Positions 17,780 through 27,476 of a stretch of 64,000 nucleotides of DNA are shown in pieces. A program made the translations under genes and the position numbers. The notes beneath the pieces were generated by a model, which saw nothing but the letters and a program-made list of their open reading frames with translations, had not been told where the DNA came from and did not search any database. Numbering within the stretch: the first letter of the stretch is position 1; each line of letters begins with the position of its first letter. This stretch comes from Anderseniella sp. (GTDB taxonomy: Bacteria > Pseudomonadota > Alphaproteobacteria > Rhizobiales > Aestuariivirgaceae), in the NCBI GenBank assembly GCA_030626025.1, contig DAOUPT010000010.1:1-64000 (forward strand). Direction: 5' to 3'.

Positions 17780-20700
17780 TTAAACGGAAATATCCGTCAA
17801 CTGACTGGCAGCAACGGCCAGTTTGGCCAGATTGAAATTCTTGCCCTTCATTAGCTCTTCCATTGATGTCTGAACCCTCTTGACCGCGTCACTGTTATGC
17901 TCGGCCCATTTCTGCCAGTTACGGTCACTGGCAACTTTTGCAGACATAATATCCAGTACGATACCCCGGTGGGTTTGCACTATGCCATCAAGGGTACGAT
18001 TGATGGCCAGACGATCATAATATTCACTGGCAACAATTTGCGCCGATTGAGCAAACAACCGGTCAATATCAAGGCCAACAGCAACATCAAAAAATGTTCT
18101 GGCAACCGCTATAACCGGTTGTTTGGTTCGCGTAGCCACCAGAACAATGTCAGGCCCGCGCTGCATATGGCGCAGTTGCGAAAACGTTACAGCAATATCC
18201 CTGGGAACCCCGTGTTCACGATAGCTGTCAAATCGACTTCCAATTGACGTTTTACCGGCTTCGGGCAAGGCTTTGACAAAATTATCACTCAGGTCTTTCA
18301 GGCCTTTTTGATAATGTCCAACCAGCTTGTCCAGCCCTTCATTGAAATCAGCGTTGAGAAGGAACCACACCGTTGCCCGCCGCAAAACCCTTTGCAATTC
18401 CACATAAAGCCTGATCTGGGCTTTGCCGGAAATTTTTCCATCCAGTCCATCAATCTTGTCATTCATACCGGTGAAGTCAAAAGCATCCCGGGCCAGAATG
18501 AAGGCTCGTACGATGTCGCCTGCATTATGGCCGGTTTCTTCAATCAGCCGATAAACAAATGTCGGCCCACCCCGGTTAATGACCGAGTTTGCCAGCAGGG
18601 TTGTAATGATTTCCCGGCGCAATTTATGCCCAACAATTTCGGCGTGGAACTTTTTGGCCATCAATGGTGGAAAATATCTGAAAAGTTGACTTTCAGAATA
18701 AGGATCATCGGGTACACCGGTTTCAATCAAATCATCAAACAGTCCAATCTTGGAATAGGCAACCAGCACCGCAAGCTCGGGCCGGGTAAAACCGGCACCA
18801 ATCGCTTCGCGATCAGCCAGCACTGTACCGTCAGGCAGATCTTCCAGTTTGCTGTTAAGCAATCCGTCAGCCTCCATTGCTTCCATCAACCGCTTGGTAT
18901 AACCAAATTCGGCTGACCCGCGCGCCTGACACATGGAAAGACACAAGGTTTGCAGATAATTATTGCGCAAAACCAGGTCAGCAACATCATCCGTCATCGA
19001 GGCTAAAAGCTTGTTGCGCTGGGCCCTCTTGAGCTTGCCAGCTTTTTCCGCTGCCCCGAGCGCAATCTTGAAATTCACCTCCACGTCGGATGAATTCACA
19101 CCGGCTGAATTGTCAATCGCATCCGTATTGATCCGACCACCCTTGAGCGCAAATTCAATACGGGCTTTTTGGGTAATCCCCAAATTGGCACCCTCGCCAA
19201 TCGCTTTGACCCGCAAATCAGCCGCAGTTATGCGAATTTGATCATTGGCCCGATCACCGACATCGGCATTGCTTTCAAGACTGGCACGAACATAGGTGCC
19301 AATGCCGCCAAACCACAACAGATCAGCATCTGTTTTCAAAATGCCCTGCATTAGTTGATTTGGTGTAGCGGTTTTGCCGGTCAAACCGGAAATGTCCCGC
19401 ATTTCTTTCGACAACGGAATCGCCTTGAGCTGACGGGAAAAAATCCCCCCGCCTCTGGAAATCAGTTTCTCGTTATAGTCTTTCCAGCTCGAGCGCGGCA
19501 ACTCAAACACCCGGGCTCTTTCCTTGTGGCTTTTAGCCGGATCCGGGTCCGGATCAATAAAAATATCACGATGGTCAAAAGCAGCAATCAGTTTGATCTG
19601 CTTTGACAGTAACATTCCATTGCCGAACACATCACCAGACATATCACCCACCCCGATAACCCGGAACGGTGTTGTCTGAATATCAACATCAACTTCCAGG
19701 AAGTGGCGTTTAACCGCTTCCCAACCACCGCGCGCGGTAATACCCATTTTCTTGTGATCGTAACCCGCTGAACCGCCAGAGGCAAAAGCGTCATCAAGCC
19801 AAAACCCGTGGCTCTGTGCAATTGCATTGGCGGTGTCTGAAAACGTCGCTGTTCCCTTATCTGCCGCCACCACAAGATAAGGATCGTCCTCGTCATTTCG
19901 CAGCACACCATGCGGCGGCACCACTTTTTCACCATCAAGATTGTCTGAAATCTGAATTAGCGATGAAACAAACAATTTATAGGCTCTTATCCCCTCAGCA
20001 AATATTTCTTCCCGGCTTCCGCCTTCAGGCAGGTTCTTAGGCACAAATCCACCTTTCGAGCCAACCGGAACAATCACCGCATTTTTAACATTTTGAGCCT
20101 TGGCCAACCCCAAAACCTCGGTTCTGAAATCCTCGGGCCGGTCGGACCAGCGCAAGCCACCGCGGGCAATTTTGCCACCACGCAAATGAATCCCTTCAAC
20201 ATCTGGCGAATAGACAAAAATTTCAGCAAACGGACGCGGTTCCGGCAGCTCTTCAATATCGGATGAATTGATTTTAAACGAAATCGTCGGAGGTTGCAGA
20301 CTATCATCAAGGGTTTGAAAATAATTGGTTCGGTTAATCGATCTGGTCAGATTCAGATAACGCCGGACAATCTGATCCTCATCAAGGCTTGGAACTGCTT
20401 GCAGGTCACTTGAAATCTCCGCCGCCAGTTTCGACAGCAAGGGCCGCCGAGCAGATTTGGTTTCCATTCTTCCCTTGCCATTTTTGCGCGAGATATCGAA
20501 CCGGATATAAAACATCTCCAGCAGCTTTTTGGCAATATCGGCATGCCTGACCAGCGTTGTTGCCATGTAATCGGCCGAATAGGCAATACCAACCTGTCGC
20601 AAATACTTTCCACAGGCACGAAGCAAAGCCGCATCACGCCAGTCAAGACCAGCCATCAGAACTAGCGCGTTAAACTGATCATTTTCGGCCTGACGTTCCC

Positions 20701-22624
20701 ATACTGCCAGAAAACAGCTTTCCAGTTTTCGGGCAAGAGTCTCCATCTCGATATCACTGCCATCGCGCGACTCGAGCGTAACTTCATGAATGAAAACCGT
20801 TCTTGTATTGCCGTTATGGCGCGGCGCGGTGGTAAAAGTGCTTTCTTCTGTGGCCCGTAAACCCATATTTTCAATAATCGGCAAGCGCGCACTTAACGAG
20901 ATTGGCTGGTCATAATGGTAAAGTTTCAGCCGGCAGCGACTGCGTGGCTCTTTTTCTATATTGAAGAAATGGACGCCGATTTTATCGCCCTCAGCCAGAC
21001 TTTCGATCTCGCGAATATCATAAACTGAAGAATCCGGCGAAAATGCTTCTTCATAGGCCGTCGAAAATGCCCCGAGATATTTTTTCTTCAGGCCAGTGGT
21101 TACTTTTGGTTTGAAGTTTCCCGCGATGATATCCGCCAACCGATCATCCCAGGTCCGCACCACCGCGACAATATCTGATTCTATTTTTGCCAAATCAGAT
21201 TTCGGCGCTTCACCAGGATTTCGGGCTATTATAAAGTGTACCCGCACCAATGGTGTGTCACTGAAAAAGGGAGAAAAATTGGTTACCCGGCCGTTATAGG
21301 CTGCCGCCAGCAAGGCGCCAACTTTTAGGCGAATACTGGAATTAAAACGATCCTTGGGGATATAAACATAAGCCGAAACAAACCTGTCAAACCGGTCATG
21401 GCGCACAAACAGCTTGGTTGCCGGCCGTTCTTCAAGCCTGATAATGCCAATGGTCATATCATGCAGAGCATCGGCTTCCATCTGGAACAATTCATCACGT
21501 GGAAAACTTTCCAGAATATTCAACATGCCTTTGCCCGAATGGCTCCGCGGATTAAGCCCTGCCTTGGCAATAACATTATCTATTTTACGGCGAATAAGAG
21601 GGATATAACGTGGTGAACTGGTATAGGCCGTCGAGGTAAACAGGCCAAGAATACGAATCTCCCCTGACAACTCACCGTTACTGTCAAACTGCTTGATACC
21701 GATATAATCCATCACCGTACGACGGTGAACACGCGAAATTGAATCTGACTTGGTAATGATCAATGGTGAGGGTTGACGAAGATAGTTGCGAATTTCCGGC
21801 GTAATGGCCTCTGTGGTTGAGCCGCGCGACAAAACTTTTTTCTTCGGATTTCTCAACACACCAAGGCCCGTTTCAGGCAGGGCAACCAAAGCGCCTTGTT
21901 CAGAACCACCTTCAAATGAATAATCGCGCACACCCAACAAGGTGAAATGGTTATCAAGCAACCACTGCAAAAACTCCATCGATTCAGTCAGTTCTTCAAC
22001 CGGTACCGGTGGTGGGGTTCTCTGGTAGGATTCAATTGCATCCTTGACCCGGGTTTGCATCAGGCGCCAGTCAAGCACCGCCGCCCGAATTTCTTCAAGC
22101 GTCAAGGTGATCTCATCGCGCAATGCATCACGCTGGGCACTCGAATCGATGCGCTCAATATGAATGTGCATGACGCTTTCGCGAATGAACCCTTCGCCCT
22201 GGCGTACCTCTCTCGAAAGTTCCCGTAATACACCAGCCGGGGTTCGTACAACCGATATCATCGGGTGAGCAATTAGTGAGATTGCATTGTCTAAATCAGT
22301 GATGACCGCAACCAGCGAATCAAACAAAAATGGCATGTCATCATTGATAACGTCAACCACTGTAATATTATCGGCCTGCCCGTCCTGACTGCTTGGGTTA
22401 TAAACAGTCACTTTCGCGCTACCCGGTTTTCTTTTACTCAAATGGCTGGCGGTTTTTTCTGTAAACCCGACGATTTCACTATCGGTGAACGGAACCATAT
22501 CTTCGGGCGCAACATGTCGCCATAAATGCTTTGCCAGCGGCACCGTGATCGCTGCCTGTTGTCCCTTGTTGAGGGTTTTGGTCATTTCCTTAATTCGAAT
22601 ATCCAGATTTTCTTGCGAAGACAT
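17780..22624 (-). CDS. gdhB: NAD-specific glutamate dehydrogenase, 180-kDa type
   Basis: This large enzyme oxidatively deaminates glutamate to 2-oxoglutarate and ammonia with NAD+, mainly in amino-acid catabolism. The length of 1614 residues matches the L_180 class. A long N-terminal regulatory region with ACT-like parts precedes the catalytic core, where GGLRWSDRPEDFRTEVLGL and VIVPVGSKGGF mark the substrate site and VGVGDMSGDVFGNG the Rossmann region. The ATG used has a GGGAGG ribosome site 7 bp upstream; seven further codons are open but unneeded. It is transcribed alone. The symbol follows common usage for this class. Confidence 0.96.
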   Translation of the reverse strand: MSSQENLDIRIKEMTKTLNKGQQAAITVPLAKHLWRHVAPEDMVPFTDSEIVGFTEKTASHLSKRKPGSAKVTVYNPSSQDGQADNITVVDVINDDMPFLFDSLVAVITDLDNAISLIAHPMISVVRTPAGVLRELSREVRQGEGFIRESVMHIHIERIDSSAQRDALRDEITLTLEEIRAAVLDWRLMQTRVKDAIESYQRTPPPVPVEELTESMEFLQWLLDNHFTLLGVRDYSFEGGSEQGALVALPETGLGVLRNPKKKVLSRGSTTEAITPEIRNYLRQPSPLIITKSDSISRVHRRTVMDYIGIKQFDSNGELSGEIRILGLFTSTAYTSSPRYIPLIRRKIDNVIAKAGLNPRSHSGKGMLNILESFPRDELFQMEADALHDMTIGIIRLEERPATKLFVRHDRFDRFVSAYVYIPKDRFNSSIRLKVGALLAAAYNGRVTNFSPFFSDTPLVRVHFIIARNPGEAPKSDLAKIESDIVAVVRTWDDRLADIIAGNFKPKVTTGLKKKYLGAFSTAYEEAFSPDSSVYDIREIESLAEGDKIGVHFFNIEKEPRSRCRLKLYHYDQPISLSARLPIIENMGLRATEESTFTTAPRHNGNTRTVFIHEVTLESRDGSDIEMETLARKLESCFLAVWERQAENDQFNALVLMAGLDWRDAALLRACGKYLRQVGIAYSADYMATTLVRHADIAKKLLEMFYIRFDISRKNGKGRMETKSARRPLLSKLAAEISSDLQAVPSLDEDQIVRRYLNLTRSINRTNYFQTLDDSLQPPTISFKINSSDIEELPEPRPFAEIFVYSPDVEGIHLRGGKIARGGLRWSDRPEDFRTEVLGLAKAQNVKNAVIVPVGSKGGFVPKNLPEGGSREEIFAEGIRAYKLFVSSLIQISDNLDGEKVVPPHGVLRNDEDDPYLVVAADKGTATFSDTANAIAQSHGFWLDDAFASGGSAGYDHKKMGITARGGWEAVKRHFLEVDVDIQTTPFRVIGVGDMSGDVFGNGMLLSKQIKLIAAFDHRDIFIDPDPDPAKSHKERARVFELPRSSWKDYNEKLISRGGGIFSRQLKAIPLSKEMRDISGLTGKTATPNQLMQGILKTDADLLWFGGIGTYVRASLESNADVGDRANDQIRITAADLRVKAIGEGANLGITQKARIEFALKGGRINTDAIDNSAGVNSSDVEVNFKIALGAAEKAGKLKRAQRNKLLASMTDDVADLVLRNNYLQTLCLSMCQARGSAEFGYTKRLMEAMEADGLLNSKLEDLPDGTVLADREAIGAGFTRPELAVLVAYSKIGLFDDLIETGVPDDPYSESQLFRYFPPLMAKKFHAEIVGHKLRREIITTLLANSVINRGGPTFVYRLIEETGHNAGDIVRAFILARDAFDFTGMNDKIDGLDGKISGKAQIRLYVELQRVLRRATVWFLLNADFNEGLDKLVGHYQKGLKDLSDNFVKALPEAGKTSIGSRFDSYREHGVPRDIAVTFSQLRHMQRGPDIVLVATRTKQPVIAVARTFFDVAVGLDIDRLFAQSAQIVASEYYDRLAINRTLDGIVQTHRGIVLDIMSAKVASDRNWQKWAEHNSDAVKRVQTSMEELMKGKNFNLAKLAVAASQLTDISV

Positions 22625-22846
22625 GGCAACCTCCCGAGTGTGCACTTGACTTTGTTATATTTTTGCCAGCTTTAGCCAACTTTTTACGCGTCAGATTTTG
22701 CCAATCCGCCAATGCCAAAAAGTACTGGCGCGGGGTGCGACAATTCACCATAATACCAAAGTGTTATCAGTGCCAGCGGAAGTTAGCAGCCCAATTGACC
22801 AATTTTCCGTATATGTTTGAGGCAATTAAAGAACAAAGGGGTTTTC

Positions 22847-23422
22847 ATGATTGATACAAAAGATAGAGCCGTCGCGCTTGAACTGGAACAAGACGAACCG
22901 CTAACCGACTCACAGGAAAAGTATCTGGCGCTCTGTGATGACAAGATTGGCTTTATACCCAATGTACTCAAAGCGTACAGCTTTAACCCGGTAAAGTTTC
23001 AGGCCTTCACCGACATGTACAATGATCTGATGCTTGGTCCCTCAGGCTTAAGCAAGCTGGAACGCGAGATGCTGGCGGTTGCCGCATCAAGTGTCAATCA
23101 CTGCTTTTATTGCCTGACCGCCCACGGCGCCGCCGTTCGGCAATTGTCCAACGACCCTAAACTTGGCGAGGAAATTGTCATGAACTACCGGTCGGCAGAC
23201 CTGTCTGATCGCCACCGGGCAATGCTCGATTTTGCTACCATGATGACTGAGACACCTGAGGTAATTGAAGAACATGACCGGCAGGCGCTGCGCGATGCCG
23301 GTTTTTCTGACCGCGATATCTGGGATATCGCTGCTGTAGTGTCATTCTTTAACATGACAAACCGCATGGCCACTGCCGTTGATATGCGCCCCAACGACGA
23401 GTATCACGCACTGGCCCGCTAA
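22847..23422 (+). CDS. Peroxidase-related AhpD-like protein (carboxymuconolactone decarboxylase family)
   Basis: This alpha-helical protein of 191 residues has the AhpD catalytic signature CxxC followed by His, seen as NHCFYCLTAHGAAV (about residues 82-95). Its length and the FSDRDIWDIAAVVSFFNMTNRM segment near the end match the uncharacterised peroxidase-related subfamily. Such proteins may reduce peroxides or act as disulfide reductases; the partner is unknown. The ATG follows an AAAGGGG ribosome site. The 222-bp gap from the divergent GDH gene should hold both promoters. Its end is 8 bp from the convergent DUF4336 gene. Confidence 0.85.
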   Translation: MIDTKDRAVALELEQDEPLTDSQEKYLALCDDKIGFIPNVLKAYSFNPVKFQAFTDMYNDLMLGPSGLSKLEREMLAVAASSVNHCFYCLTAHGAAVRQLSNDPKLGEEIVMNYRSADLSDRHRAMLDFATMMTETPEVIEEHDRQALRDAGFSDRDIWDIAAVVSFFNMTNRMATAVDMRPNDEYHALAR

Positions 23423-23430
23423 AACAGTTT

Positions 23431-24066
23431 TTAGCCCAGCCAGGCAAACGCCCGGGACAATTCCGCCATACCGTTGTCCCTGAAACAATGGCCGTGAGCA
23501 ATGATGATATTGCGGGGTTTCCAAGCTTTCATGCGGGCAAAGCTTTTTCGCGCCGCAGCCTTGTGCCCAATAAAGGTCAAGCGGAAATCCACTGGCGCTT
23601 TACCCTTTGGCGCAACAATCCCTGCCAGTTTTGCAATCAGATCTGCCAAAATAAGCGTTTGTGACGGTTTGTGAAAAAACACCACCTCATCCATAACCCG
23701 CGATCCGGCAAAAATCAGTTGATCAATCTCTTCGGCCCAACCAGTTTCAGGCACATCACCAAGCTCGCCATCAAAAGAAAGTTCCGGCCGCTTGTTCATC
23801 AGGCCGGGAGAGGCAAACACCTGCGCTTCGGGAAAAATATTGCTCCAGTCACCCACATAGAGATGATGAATTTTGTTTGGCGAAACGATATAGGTTACCT
23901 CGCCAAGCCCAACGACTTCCTACAACAACTCCGGTGTTGGCGAATGAACAAACAAATCACCATTGGCAAGTCGTATAACCGTCATCCGGACAGAATAGGC
24001 AAACCCGTAAAAATCCACAGGCGGACCATTTGCTATCCAGATATTTTCTGCAAATTCTTCAAGCAC
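23431..24066 (-). pseudogene. DUF4336 family protein, interrupted by an in-frame amber codon
   Basis: Reading the minus strand from a GTG at 24066 gives a DUF4336 protein of about 211 codons, with one TAG at 23920-23922. Before the stop the frame reads LFVHSPTPELL; after it EVVGLGEVTYIVSPNKIHHL and on to HLYVGDW, so the reading frame and homology continue without a shift. The stop is one C-to-T change from Gln (CAG). The downstream part (from a GTG at 23856) would give only a 141-residue C-terminal piece. The family is metallo-beta-lactamase-like with unknown function; the HH of NKIHHL and IIAHGH near the end may be metal sites. It could be a recent pseudogene or a sequencing error. Confidence 0.75.
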
Positions 24067-24096
24067 CGGCAAAACAAAACAACTACATTATAAGGC

Positions 24097-24276
24097 CTAA
24101 GCAGCGGCGATCTCGTTTTGTAACCTGGCTATTTCGTCCTTTAAATGCAATTTCTGTCGCTTGATTTCTGCAATCTCAAGATCATCCACACTGGGGTGAC
24201 TTAAACTTTCTTCGAGTTTTTCTTTAAGGGCCTGACGCTTACTCTCTAGTTCTTCGAGGTGCGTTTCAATTGACAT
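24097..24276 (-). CDS. YdcH family (DUF465) small coiled-coil protein
   Basis: A 59-residue, highly charged protein, almost wholly helical, with the DUF465 ending IKRQKLHLKDEIARLQNEI. The function of the family is unknown. The start is chosen at MSIETHLEELESK, with a GGAGAT ribosome site 6 bp upstream, although the frame stays open far above it. A second DUF465 gene lies divergently 168 bp away (24445-24648), so the pair shares an intergenic region. Confidence 0.88.
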   Translation of the reverse strand: MSIETHLEELESKRQALKEKLEESLSHPSVDDLEIAEIKRQKLHLKDEIARLQNEIAAA

Positions 24277-24444
24277 ATGCAAATCTCCGCCTTGGTTAAT
24301 TGATAGACAGGTAAAGTGTGACACATTCATCCAGCTTTGTCTAACCGTTAGGCGGGTAAGGGGTTGCGAAAATTCTCGCCAAGAGGGCACCGCTGGTATT
24401 TTCCACCAGATGTGGTAAACACCATTTGTGATGCGGAGCCCCAT

Positions 24445-24648
24445 ATGACTGATGAGAATAAACTGATAAAAGCCAGAATTCGCGAATTGCAGGAACAGCA
24501 CCGCGAGCTTGATTCAGCTGTAGATCGGCTAACGCTGGAAACCATCCCCGATGAATTGCGGATAAAACGGATCAAAAAAGACAAATTATGGCACAAGGAC
24601 GAAATCGCCAGGCTGGAAGACCTGCTGTTTCCAGATATTATCGCTTGA
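24445..24648 (+). CDS. YdcH family (DUF465) small coiled-coil protein, second copy
   Basis: The 67 residues start MTDENKLIKARIRELQEQHR and end with the DUF465 core IKKDKLWHKDEIARLEDLLF. It is a charged helical hairpin of unknown function. A GCGGAG ribosome site precedes the ATG; 27 open upstream codons are not family-like. It ends 54 bp before purE on the same strand. Its core (LWHKDEIARLEDLL) closely parallels LHLKDEIARLQNEI of the divergent neighbour, so the two are paralogues. Confidence 0.88.
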   Translation: MTDENKLIKARIRELQEQHRELDSAVDRLTLETIPDELRIKRIKKDKLWHKDEIARLEDLLFPDIIA

Positions 24649-24702
24649 AAAAACCCGCTGAGAGGGTAGTAGTTTCTTTTCAAAATCAAAGGGAAGTTTG
24701 CT

Positions 24703-25194
24703 GTGTCAAACGTTGATGTATCTATAATCATGGGAAGTCAGTCAGACTGGCCCACCATGCAAAATGCCAGAGACGTGCTTGAGAAACTGGGCATCAGCTT
24801 TCAGGCTAAAATTGTTTCAGCCCATCGCACCCCCGACCGGATGTATGAGTTTGCCAAAGGTGCCAAAGCTGAAGGTATTAAAGTAATTATCGCTGGTGCC
24901 GGTGGCGCTGCCCACCTGCCTGGAATGGTGGCCAGCCTGACCCCTTTGCCGGTTTTTGGAGTGCCCATCCAATCGCGTGCCTTGAGCGGTAAAGACAGTT
25001 TGCTTTCCATTGTCCAGATGCCCGCCGGAATTCCGGTCGGCACCCTGGCAATCGGCACTGCTGGTGCTACAAATGCCGCCCTGTTGGCTGCAGCAGTACT
25101 GGCCCTTAGTGATGACGGCATTGCCAAACGACTGGCCACTTACCGCCAGGAACACAGCGATGCCATTGCAGCGGAACCAAATGATGACCTCTAA
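24703..25194 (+). CDS. purE: N5-carboxyaminoimidazole ribonucleotide mutase
   Basis: PurE shifts the carboxyl group of N5-CAIR to make CAIR in purine synthesis. The 163 residues carry the class I signature [12 protein letters not shown] at the N-terminus, [14 protein letters not shown], and [19 protein letters not shown]. The start is GTG, with AAAGGGAAG upstream. The 3' end overlaps purK by 14 bp, so the two are translationally linked and work in sequence (PurK makes N5-CAIR, PurE rearranges it). Confidence 0.97.
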   Translation: MSNVDVSIIMGSQSDWPTMQNARDVLEKLGISFQAKIVSAHRTPDRMYEFAKGAKAEGIKVIIAGAGGAAHLPGMVASLTPLPVFGVPIQSRALSGKDSLLSIVQMPAGIPVGTLAIGTAGATNAALLAAAVLALSDDGIAKRLATYRQEHSDAIAAEPNDDL

Positions 25195-26290
25195 AACAAC
25201 AATCAAGGCGCTGGCACCAGGTTCTGTCATTGGCATTCTCGGCGGTGGTCAACTGGGGCGAATGTTGGCTCTTTCTGCTGCCGAATTGGGTTTTGTCTGC
25301 CACATTTACGCACCCGCTGGTGATAATCCGGCCTTTGACGTTGCCGCTCGTCACACTGCTGCTGCCTATGAAGACAACCAAGCTCTGGCCCAATTTGCCA
25401 AAGACGTCGATGTGGTAACTTTTGAGTTTGAAAACATCCCCGACAGCTGTCTGGAATTTCTGAAACAAACGCTGCCAGTTCGCCCGGGCGTCCCGGTTCT
25501 GTCCACCACCCAGGACCGCATTGATGAAAAGCAGCTGGCGCAATCTTTGGGCATCAAGGTGCCGCCATTTGCAGCCGTCAGCACTCTTGACGATTTGCGA
25601 AAAGCTGTCGCTGAAATCGGCTGCCCCGCTGTTCTTAAAACCCGTCGCTTTGGCTATGATGGCAAAGGCCAGACGGTTATTAAGTCCGACAGTGACCTCG
25701 CTCAAAGTTTTGAGGAAATTGGCGGGCAATCAGCCATTCTTGAAGCCTTCGTGGCCTTTGAAATGGAAGTTTCAGTAATCGCAGCGCGAGATTTATCCGG
25801 CAATCTCGCCACTTACGATATTCCTGAAAACCGCCACGAAAACCACATTCTGCGCACCAGCCACGTCCCGGCCAATATATCTGACAAAACGCGGCAGCAG
25901 GCTTCAATAATCGCCGAGAAATTAGCAACAGCAATGGACTATGTTGGTGTATTTGCGGTCGAGATGTTTGTCGTCGGCCAAGGTGCTGATGAATACCTGA
26001 TGATGAACGAAATCGCCCCGCGTGTTCACAATTCCGGTCACTGGACCAGCGATGCCTGCCACGTTTCACAATTTGAACAGCATATCCGTGCCATCACCGG
26101 CCTGCCGCTGGCCGAGCCCGTACGCCACTCTGATGCAATAATGTACAATTTGCTTGGATCCGAGGCACTTGATATTACCGATTTAGCCCGCCAGCAGGAC
26201 ATGTGCATCCACCTTTATGGCAAGCAGACAGCCCGCGATGGTCGAAAAATGGGGCATGCGACGCAATTATCCAGTATAAAAGCTGGGTAA
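25181..26290 (+). CDS. purK: N5-carboxyaminoimidazole ribonucleotide synthase
   Basis: This ATP-grasp enzyme makes N5-CAIR from AIR, bicarbonate and ATP. It has 369 residues from the first of two adjacent ATGs inside the end of purE. Visible features are the N-terminal [13 protein letters not shown] nucleotide-like loop, the ATP-grasp segment [17 protein letters not shown], and the Mg-binding [16 protein letters not shown]. The frame is open upstream inside purE, but those residues are not family-like. rpsU begins 141 bp later. Confidence 0.96.
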   Translation: MMTSKTTIKALAPGSVIGILGGGQLGRMLALSAAELGFVCHIYAPAGDNPAFDVAARHTAAAYEDNQALAQFAKDVDVVTFEFENIPDSCLEFLKQTLPVRPGVPVLSTTQDRIDEKQLAQSLGIKVPPFAAVSTLDDLRKAVAEIGCPAVLKTRRFGYDGKGQTVIKSDSDLAQSFEEIGGQSAILEAFVAFEMEVSVIAARDLSGNLATYDIPENRHENHILRTSHVPANISDKTRQQASIIAEKLATAMDYVGVFAVEMFVVGQGADEYLMMNEIAPRVHNSGHWTSDACHVSQFEQHIRAITGLPLAEPVRHSDAIMYNLLGSEALDITDLARQQDMCIHLYGKQTARDGRKMGHATQLSSIKAG

Positions 26291-26431
26291 AGCCCCAGAA
26301 AGCTGGAGAAAACCAGAGAAAGTCACGTTTCAGGTCTCGACATCTTGGAGCAATTTTGATATCAATCGCCATCTTGTTGGTGACCTTTTGGCTTCCGACT
26401 GTTTTTACGTTTAACTTTAAGGATCTTGTAC

Positions 26432-26662
26432 GTGCAAGTATTTGTTCGCGACAATAATGTTGATCAGGCGCTTAAAGCCCTGAAAAAGAAGCTCCAGCGT
26501 GAAGGTGTGTTCCGCGAAATGAAGCTTCGCAGCCATTACGAAAAACCATCAGAAAAACGCGCACGCGAAAAAGCCGAAGCTATTCGCCGGACCCGCAAGT
26601 TGGCCCGCAAAAAAGCCCAGCGCGAAGGTTTGCTACCAGCATCAGGACGCGGCCGCAGGTAA
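26432..26662 (+). CDS. rpsU: 30S ribosomal protein S21
   Basis: S21 is a small basic subunit protein that helps mRNA Shine-Dalgarno pairing. The 76 residues include the family opening [20 protein letters not shown] and a very basic tail with [12 protein letters not shown]. The start is taken as GTG at 26432, eight bases after AAGGA; a TTG two codons earlier is also possible. An intrinsic terminator follows 25 bp after the stop. Confidence 0.96.
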   Translation: MQVFVRDNNVDQALKALKKKLQREGVFREMKLRSHYEKPSEKRAREKAEAIRRTRKLARKKAQREGLLPASGRGRR

Positions 26663-26687
26663 AGCTGACCGGTTTGAAGTTTACACT

Positions 26688-26720
26688 AAAGCTGCCATGC
26701 AATTCGCATTGGCGGCTTTT
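26688..26720 (+). terminator. Intrinsic terminator of rpsU
   Basis: AAAGCTGCCATGC (26688-26700) pairs with GCATTGGCGGCTTT (26706-26719), with one bulged A and one G-U pair, around a 5-base loop, and ends in a TTTT run. It sits right after rpsU and before the convergent ClpP-like gene. Confidence 0.8.
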
Positions 26721-26752
26721 GTTGTTTGCAAATCGGCTTTTTTCAAAATAAC

Positions 26753-27400
26753 TCAACGCAAATCGGTGATGACGCCTGCTTGCTCATCAACCAGTTGCTG
26801 GCCCGACCGCCAGATATCTTTGCCTTTCCACTTCTCCAAAAGGTCTTTTCGCCAAATCGCTTTAATCGGCGACTGAACAAAATAGCGTTCAACAAATTTT
26901 CTGATCATGCGCTGACGTTCAAATTCCGGCACCTTGATTTCCTTATCAGTAAAAAAATCCAGGTTACGCGGCTCATGAAACATCCATTTTGACGACCCAT
27001 AAGCAATACGCTCATCGCCGTGCAAAAATATCGGTACACACATCGACAAACAAGACCGCCGAGCGCCAACAAGAGTAATAATTCTGTGGGTCTTTTTCAT
27101 GTGCTCAATCACCGCAATCACCTCACGCCCCTCGCGCAACGAGCCACCGGAAGAATGCAGTTTGATAACAAATTGTTCTGTCTTGTCTTTCCACTTTTCA
27201 AAAGCTTCGTAAAATCGCTTTGCCATCGGCACATCTACGGCACTTTTCCACGACAATTCCACCGCACCAGGAACCACAGAACTTGGCGAAACCACCAGCC
27301 GCCCCTTGTTTTCAAACAACCGTCCCTGATAGTCCCAAGCCATATAACCGGCCAGCAAAAACATTCCGACAAGAAGCAACCGGTTCAAAAAAACATTCAT
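26753..27400 (-). CDS. Membrane-anchored ClpP/crotonase-fold protein (COG3904-like)
   Basis: The 215 residues begin with one hydrophobic segment (about 8-22) that anchors or exports the protein. A ClpP-like core follows: LHSSGGSLREGREVIAVIE matches the oxyanion-side SGG motif, and RSCLSMCVPIFLHGDERIAY corresponds to the segment that usually carries the nucleophilic Ser between two Cys in periplasmic COG3904 proteins. SSKWMFHEPRN resembles the GFH motif. The role is unknown; peptide or membrane-protein cleavage is possible. The ATG has GAGG 7 bp upstream. A start six codons earlier is weaker. Confidence 0.68.
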   Translation of the reverse strand: MNVFLNRLLLVGMFLLAGYMAWDYQGRLFENKGRLVVSPSSVVPGAVELSWKSAVDVPMAKRFYEAFEKWKDKTEQFVIKLHSSGGSLREGREVIAVIEHMKKTHRIITLVGARRSCLSMCVPIFLHGDERIAYGSSKWMFHEPRNLDFFTDKEIKVPEFERQRMIRKFVERYFVQSPIKAIWRKDLLEKWKGKDIWRSGQQLVDEQAGVITDLR

Positions 27401-27476
27401 CAACAACCTCGTGAGCACTCACATCCTGGGCCACTGTATTTTTAGGAAATCACGACTACTCAGTTATCTGAAAGAT

